Below are positions 59,831-64,000 of a stretch of DNA of 64,000 nucleotides, piece by piece. The notes beneath the pieces were generated by a model. It was not told the origin of the DNA and searched no databases. It worked only from the letters and a program-made list of their open reading frames with translations. The first letter of the stretch is position 1, and the number at the start of each line of letters is the position of its first letter. A program made the position numbers and the translations under genes. The DNA is taken from NCBI GenBank assembly GCA_038116745.1, contig JAYODW010000017.1:1-64000 (forward strand). The letters run 5' to 3'. Source of the stretch: JAYODW01 sp038116745 (GTDB lineage Bacteria; Pseudomonadota; Gammaproteobacteria; Ga0077536).

Positions 59831-62356
59831 ATGATGGGGCAAGATGCTAGCAGCAAGGCCGCTGCACCGGCGCGTGCGTCTCTGCCGATCGACGCAATCC
59901 TGCCGGCCATCATCGAGCGTCTGAACACGCAGTGTCGACTGGTGATCGAGGCGTCGCCGGGCAGCGGTAAAACGACGCGTGTGCCGCCGGCGCTGATGTC
60001 AGCGTCCTGGTGCAGCGGTCGCGTACTCATGCTCGAGCCGCGACGACTGGCGGCGCGGGCCGCGGCGACTTTCATGGCGACAGAGCTTGGCGAACAGCCG
60101 GGTGGCGTTGTGGGTTACCGCATGCGCTTCGAGAACCGCGTGTCGCAGGCGACGCGCATCGAGGTAGTCACCGAGGGGATCCTGACCCGGCTGCTGCAGC
60201 GCGATCCGACCCTCGAAGGGGTCTCTGCGCTCGTGTTCGACGAGTTTCATGAACGCCATCTCACGACCGACCTGGGTCTCGCGCTGGCGCTTGATGTCCA
60301 GGCCGCGTTGCGACCGGATCTGCGCATTGTGCTGATGTCGGCCACGTTCGACGGCGCACAGATTGCTGCCCGCCTGGAGGCTGCTTATCTGCTGGCCGAG
60401 GGGCAGAACTACCCCGTTGAAATCCACTATCAGCCGCCCACCGCAGGACGGGAACAGCCCCTGGCGCTCCGCGTGCGGCGGGCGGTCGCTGCCGCGCTCG
60501 AACGGACTGCCGGTGACGTGCTGTGTTTCCTGCCGGGGAAGGCGGAGATCCGGCGCTGTGCCGCAGGACTGAGCGAAGCAGATCCCCGGCTCACGATCGA
60601 ACAGCTGCACGGCGACCTCCCGGTGGCGGAGCAGGCGCGCCTGTTGAAGCCCGCTGATGCGGGGCGGCGAGTCATCCTTGCGACCAATATCGCGGAATCG
60701 AGTATCACCCTGCCGGGGATCAGTGCGGTGGTGGATAGCGGCCTCGCGCGGGAGCCGCGCTTCGATCCGGCCAGTGCGATGAGCCGTCTGGAGACGGTCA
60801 TGATTAGCGCCCCGTCGGCTACGCAGCGGGCCGGCCGGGCGGGCCGGCTGGGGCCGGGCGTGTGCTACCGCCTGTGGGCGGAGGGGCAGCGGCTGGAGCG
60901 CGCCGCGCGACCTGAGCTGCTCAAGGCCGATCTCGCGGGGCTGGTGCTGGAGTTGCGTGCCTGGGGCAGCGATGCGGTGCGCTTTCTTGACCCGCCGCCG
61001 CCCGGCCCGCTGCGCCAGGCCGAGAGTCTGCTGATAGCGCTAGGCGCGCTCGACGGCAGTGGCCGGATCACCGCTCACGGTCGCGCCATGCTGGCTCTCG
61101 GCACCGCGCCCCGGTTGGCCAACGCCGTGCTGCGGGCACCGCCGGAGTCACGGGGGCTCGCCTGCGACCTGGTGGCGCTGCTCGAAGCCCGCGATCCCCT
61201 GATGCGCGCGGATGATGTGGCAGCCGATGACCTCTATGCCCGCCTGGAGAGCCTGTGGCGCTGGCGCAGACGTCAGGCGACGCCTGCTGACACGCGCGCG
61301 CTGGCCGACATCGACCGCGCCGCGCGCCATTGGCGGCGACGGGTGGAGGGCGACGCAACCGCGCCCACGGCCGGGGCCGCGCAGGCGTTGGGGCTGTTGC
61401 TGGCGCATGCTTACCCGGACCGCATCGCTGCCCGCGATCCAGGCGATCCGGGACGCTATCGTCTGAGCAACGGACGCGGCGCGCGTCTTGCGCCGGATTC
61501 CGCGCTGCGCGGGACGCCCTGGCTGGTAGTGGCAGACCTGGCCGCGGACAGCGGGGACAGCCGCGTGCAGCGGGCGCTGCCGCTGGCGCAGGAAGATCTC
61601 CTTGCTACGTTCGCCGCACGGTTCACCGAGCGGACGGAGATACGCTTCAACCCGCAGACCGGGACGGTCGAGTCAGAGCGTGTCGTGCGCTTCGAGGCCA
61701 TTGTCCTCGAACGTCAACGCGTGCCGACGGTGCCCGGCACGGCCGTCGAGACCCTGTTACTGGAAGGCGTCCGATCTGCCGGTCTGAGGTACCTGGCCTG
61801 GAGCGCTGAGACTGTGGAGAAACGCGCCCGCATCGCCTTTCTGCGCGACAGCTGTCCGGAACTCGCGCTGCCCGACTGCAGCGACGCGGCGCTCAACGAA
61901 AGCCTTGAGGAATGGCTAGCGCCGCTGATTGCGGGCCGCACCCGGCTGGACGACGTGACATCTCAGGCACTCGAGCACGCGCTGACCACCAGACTCGGTT
62001 ATGCCGGTGGGCGCGCGCTTGATGAACATGCGCCTACCCGGGTCCGCGTGCCGAGCGGTGCTGAGCGTCGACTGCGCTATGCGGAAGACGCGTCGCCCGT
62101 GCTCGAGGTCAAGCTGCAGGAGATGTTCGGTGCTGCCGAGGGGCCAACGGTTGCGCGCGGCCGGGTCGCAGTCGTGCTGCATCTGCTGTCGCCGCGCGGT
62201 GCGCCGATCCAGGTCACGAGCGATCTGCAGAGTTTCTGGGCTGGCGCCTACACCGAGGTGAAAAAAGAACTCAAAGGACGTTATCCACGTCACCCCTGGC
62301 CTGACGATCCGCTGACTGCCCCCGCTACCGTGCGCGCCAAGCCGCGACGGCGCTGA
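59831..62356 (+). CDS. hrpB: ATP-dependent RNA helicase HrpB
   Basis: The 841-residue DExH helicase has Walker A ASPGSGKTTRVP, the DEFH box FDEFHERHL, motif III LMSATFDG, motif V TNIAESSITLPG and motif VI QRAGRAGRLGPG, then the long HrpB C-terminal domain (FNPQTGTVESERVVRFEAIVL; HPWPDDP near the end). HrpB is a conserved but non-essential proteobacterial helicase, with no agreed role in most species. Two adjacent ATG codons (59831, 59834) are both possible starts. Confidence 0.94.
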   Translation: MMGQDASSKAAAPARASLPIDAILPAIIERLNTQCRLVIEASPGSGKTTRVPPALMSASWCSGRVLMLEPRRLAARAAATFMATELGEQPGGVVGYRMRFENRVSQATRIEVVTEGILTRLLQRDPTLEGVSALVFDEFHERHLTTDLGLALALDVQAALRPDLRIVLMSATFDGAQIAARLEAAYLLAEGQNYPVEIHYQPPTAGREQPLALRVRRAVAAALERTAGDVLCFLPGKAEIRRCAAGLSEADPRLTIEQLHGDLPVAEQARLLKPADAGRRVILATNIAESSITLPGISAVVDSGLAREPRFDPASAMSRLETVMISAPSATQRAGRAGRLGPGVCYRLWAEGQRLERAARPELLKADLAGLVLELRAWGSDAVRFLDPPPPGPLRQAESLLIALGALDGSGRITAHGRAMLALGTAPRLANAVLRAPPESRGLACDLVALLEARDPLMRADDVAADDLYARLESLWRWRRRQATPADTRALADIDRAARHWRRRVEGDATAPTAGAAQALGLLLAHAYPDRIAARDPGDPGRYRLSNGRGARLAPDSALRGTPWLVVADLAADSGDSRVQRALPLAQEDLLATFAARFTERTEIRFNPQTGTVESERVVRFEAIVLERQRVPTVPGTAVETLLLEGVRSAGLRYLAWSAETVEKRARIAFLRDSCPELALPDCSDAALNESLEEWLAPLIAGRTRLDDVTSQALEHALTTRLGYAGGRALDEHAPTRVRVPSGAERRLRYAEDASPVLEVKLQEMFGAAEGPTVARGRVAVVLHLLSPRGAPIQVTSDLQSFWAGAYTEVKKELKGRYPRHPWPDDPLTAPATVRAKPRRR

Positions 62357-62366
62357 CGTTTGTCAG
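62353..62366. terminator. Small hairpin between hrpB and potI
   Basis: CTGAC-GTTT-GTCAG is a five-base stem spanning the stops of the two convergent genes. No T-run; weak. Confidence 0.25.
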
Positions 62367-63178
62367 TCGCGCCCTCGCTCCTGGCCAGGACTGCGCGACA
62401 GCAGCCAGCCGGCCAGCCCGATGACGCTCATGGCCAGTCCGATCACCACCGCGGCAAGCGCATTGACCTCGGGCGAAAGACCGAGGCGCACGCGTGAATA
62501 GATCAGCATCGGCAGGGTCGTCGCGCCCGGCCCGGAGACGAAGCTGGCGATCACCAGATCGTCTAAAGACAAAGTGAAAGCAAGCAGCCAGCCGGCAATC
62601 ACAGCCGGCGCCAGCAGCGGCAGGGTGACGGTCAGAAAAGCGACCAGCGGAGACGCGCCGAGATCCATGGCGGCATCTTCGAGCGCGTGGTCCTGACCGG
62701 CGAGGCGCGACTGCACCACCAGGGTGACGAAAGCCATGGAAAAGGTGATGTGGGCAAGGGTGATGGTGAGCAGACCGCGACCTGCCGGCCAGCCGATCGC
62801 GCTTTCCAGCGCCACGAACAGCAGCAGAGTGGACAGGCCCATGATGACTTCGGGCATGACCAGCGGCGCGCCGACAAGGCCGCGGAGCAGGGCGCGGCCG
62901 CCGAGCCAGGGGGTGCGGGCGAGGCCGAGCGCGGCTGCGGTGCCGAGGACCACGGCGCAGGTTGCGTTGATCGCAGCGATGCGCAGGCTGAGCCACGCGG
63001 CCTCGAGAATCGCGCGGTCGTGCAGCAGCTCGCCGTACCAGCGCGTCGAAAAACCGCCCCACACGCTGACCAGCTTTGACGCATTGAAGGAGTAGAACAC
63101 CAGCGACACGATGGGCAGGTAAAGAAAGCTGAGGCCCAGCAGCAGCGCGGCACGCTGGAAGCGACGGGCGCTGCTCAT
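62363..63178 (-). CDS. potI: ABC transporter permease, spermidine/putrescine type (PotI-like)
   Basis: The 271-residue product has six membrane helices and the binding-protein-dependent permease loop EDAAMDLGASPLVAFLTVTLP (EAA motif) near residue 170. LYLPIVSLVFYSFNASKLVSVW is the usual start of PotC/PotI. It should form the inner-membrane channel with PotH for polyamine uptake; related transporters for other organic cations or acids have the same architecture. The start overlaps the potH stop (ATGA at 63175-63178). Confidence 0.88.
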   Translation of the reverse strand: MSSARRFQRAALLLGLSFLYLPIVSLVFYSFNASKLVSVWGGFSTRWYGELLHDRAILEAAWLSLRIAAINATCAVVLGTAAALGLARTPWLGGRALLRGLVGAPLVMPEVIMGLSTLLLFVALESAIGWPAGRGLLTITLAHITFSMAFVTLVVQSRLAGQDHALEDAAMDLGASPLVAFLTVTLPLLAPAVIAGWLLAFTLSLDDLVIASFVSGPGATTLPMLIYSRVRLGLSPEVNALAAVVIGLAMSVIGLAGWLLSRSPGQERGRD

Positions 63179-64000
63179 GACGGGCGCAACACGCGTTCGG
63201 CGCAGGCGCGGACAGCCACCGCGGCGGCGACAAGCAGCAGCATGGCGGTGGCGACGGCCGCGGCCAGGGGCCAGGCGCGGTTACCGAAGAATTCATCCCA
63301 CAGCACCTTGCCCAGCATCAGCGTATCCGGCCCACCGAGCAGGTCGGGGATGACGAACTCGCCGAGCGCAGGAATGAACACGAGGGCCAGACCGGCGCTG
63401 ATCCCAGGAAGCGACAGCGGCAGGGTGACCGTGAGAAACGCGCGCAGTGGCGTCGCGCCGAGGTCGGCGGCGGCTGCGAGCAGGCTGCGGTCATGCTTTT
63501 CCAGGTTGGCATAAAGCGGCAGGACCATGAACGGCAGATAGGCGTAAACGATGCCGAGATAAACCGCCGCCTCGGTTCGGAGCAGCACCAGTGGAGAGTC
63601 GCTCAGACCGCTCCATTGCAGCAGCTGGTTGACCAGACCTTCGCGCCCGAGCAGGCCCATCCAGGCGTAGACGCGCAGCAGAAAAGAGGTCCAGAAGGGC
63701 AGCACCACGGCCATCAGCAGCGGCAGGCGCCACACCCGTGGTGCGCGGGTGATGGCGTAGGCCATCGGATAGCCCAGCAGCAGACAAAGCAGGGCTGAGA
63801 CGCCGGCGATGCGCACCGAGCCCAGCAAGGCGCGCCAGTAAAGATCGTCGGCGAGCAGAAAACGATAGTGCTCCAGAGTCGCACGGATCTGCATCCGGCC
63901 CGCATCGCCGAAGTCGATCAGCGGACCGTAGGGCGGCTGCGCAATGAGTTGTTCTGCGAGTGAGATTTTGACGGCGATCAGGCAGGGCAGGCAGAAAAAA
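63175..64000 (-). CDS. potH: ABC transporter permease, spermidine/putrescine type (PotH-like), 5' end cut
   Basis: The frame runs off the right edge: before the internal Met at 63894 it continues with LAEQLIAQPPYGPLIDFGDA and an earlier hydrophobic FFCLPCLIAVKIS, which match the first helix region of PotH/PotB, so the true start lies outside the window. At least 275 residues are present. Six-helix permease features include LPFWTSFLLRVYAWMGLLG, AVYLGIVYAYLPFMVLPLYA and the EAA-like loop AAADLGATPLRAFLTVTLPL, and the closing FIPALGEFVIPDLLGGPDTL is diagnostic of the PotB/PotH group. Confidence 0.9.
   Translation of the reverse strand, partial: FFCLPCLIAVKISLAEQLIAQPPYGPLIDFGDAGRMQIRATLEHYRFLLADDLYWRALLGSVRIAGVSALLCLLLGYPMAYAITRAPRVWRLPLLMAVVLPFWTSFLLRVYAWMGLLGREGLVNQLLQWSGLSDSPLVLLRTEAAVYLGIVYAYLPFMVLPLYANLEKHDRSLLAAAADLGATPLRAFLTVTLPLSLPGISAGLALVFIPALGEFVIPDLLGGPDTLMLGKVLWDEFFGNRAWPLAAAVATAMLLLVAAAVAVRACAERVLRPS

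Overview
The window looks like part of a high-GC gammaproteobacterial chromosome. This rests on the pairing of HrpB-type helicase, PotH/PotI-like permeases, an otsBA trehalose operon, a class B phenol hydroxylase with its meta-cleavage pathway, and a DUF1302/DUF1329 envelope pair. The genus cannot be fixed from the sequence. A run of exactly 100 N (47168-47267) marks a scaffold join, so this is a draft or metagenome assembly. No tRNA, rRNA, CRISPR array or insertion sequence was seen.

Layout. 1-2.6 kb: start of a lysine/alanine-rich histone-H1-like protein, two exported proteins of unknown role and two small c-type cytochromes. 2.8-8.7 kb: a KamA-family radical SAM aminomutase-like protein and an RND adaptor/permease pair. 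8.7-10 kb: a class III CoA-transferase. 10.1-15 kb: a tightly overlapped operon otsB - GH15 hydrolase - otsA - glk, able in principle to make trehalose, break it down and phosphorylate the glucose. 15.1-16.7 kb: a XylR/DmpR-type sigma-54 activator. 16.9-24.2 kb: an envelope-glycan or glycolipid cluster (FAD monooxygenase, polysaccharide deacetylase, FemAB-like protein, methyltransferase, flippase-like protein, GT-C enzyme, GT2 enzyme) lying between the activator and its probable target.

24.6-43.3 kb plus 50.1-50.9 kb: phenol degradation. A good -24/-12 promoter precedes dmpKLMNOP, dmpQ and the catechol 2,3-dioxygenase gene dmpB. After an island (SCP-x-type thiolase, DUF1326 protein, GMC oxidoreductase, chemoreceptor, GntR regulator) the lower pathway follows as GST-dmpC-dmpE-dmpF-dmpG-dmpH. 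Phenol would go to catechol, 2-hydroxymuconic semialdehyde, then by hydrolysis (DmpD) or dehydrogenation (DmpC, tautomerase, DmpH) to 2-oxopent-4-enoate, 4-hydroxy-2-oxovalerate, pyruvate, acetaldehyde and acetyl-CoA. The tautomerase gene dmpI was not found here. Between dmpH and dmpD sits an envelope cassette: YCF48-like lipoprotein, MMPL/RND permease, DUF1302 outer-membrane protein and DUF1329 protein. It is the best candidate in the window for a poorly described system, perhaps moving hydrophobic aromatic or sterol-like compounds across the envelope.

51-64 kb: a second DUF1329 gene, an intradiol (hydroxyquinol-like) dioxygenase, a MATE exporter, an amidase, a SnoaL-like protein, a thiolase-like protein, an SCP2-like/alpha-beta hydrolase fusion, hrpB, and two spermidine/putrescine-type ABC permeases, the last cut by the window edge.
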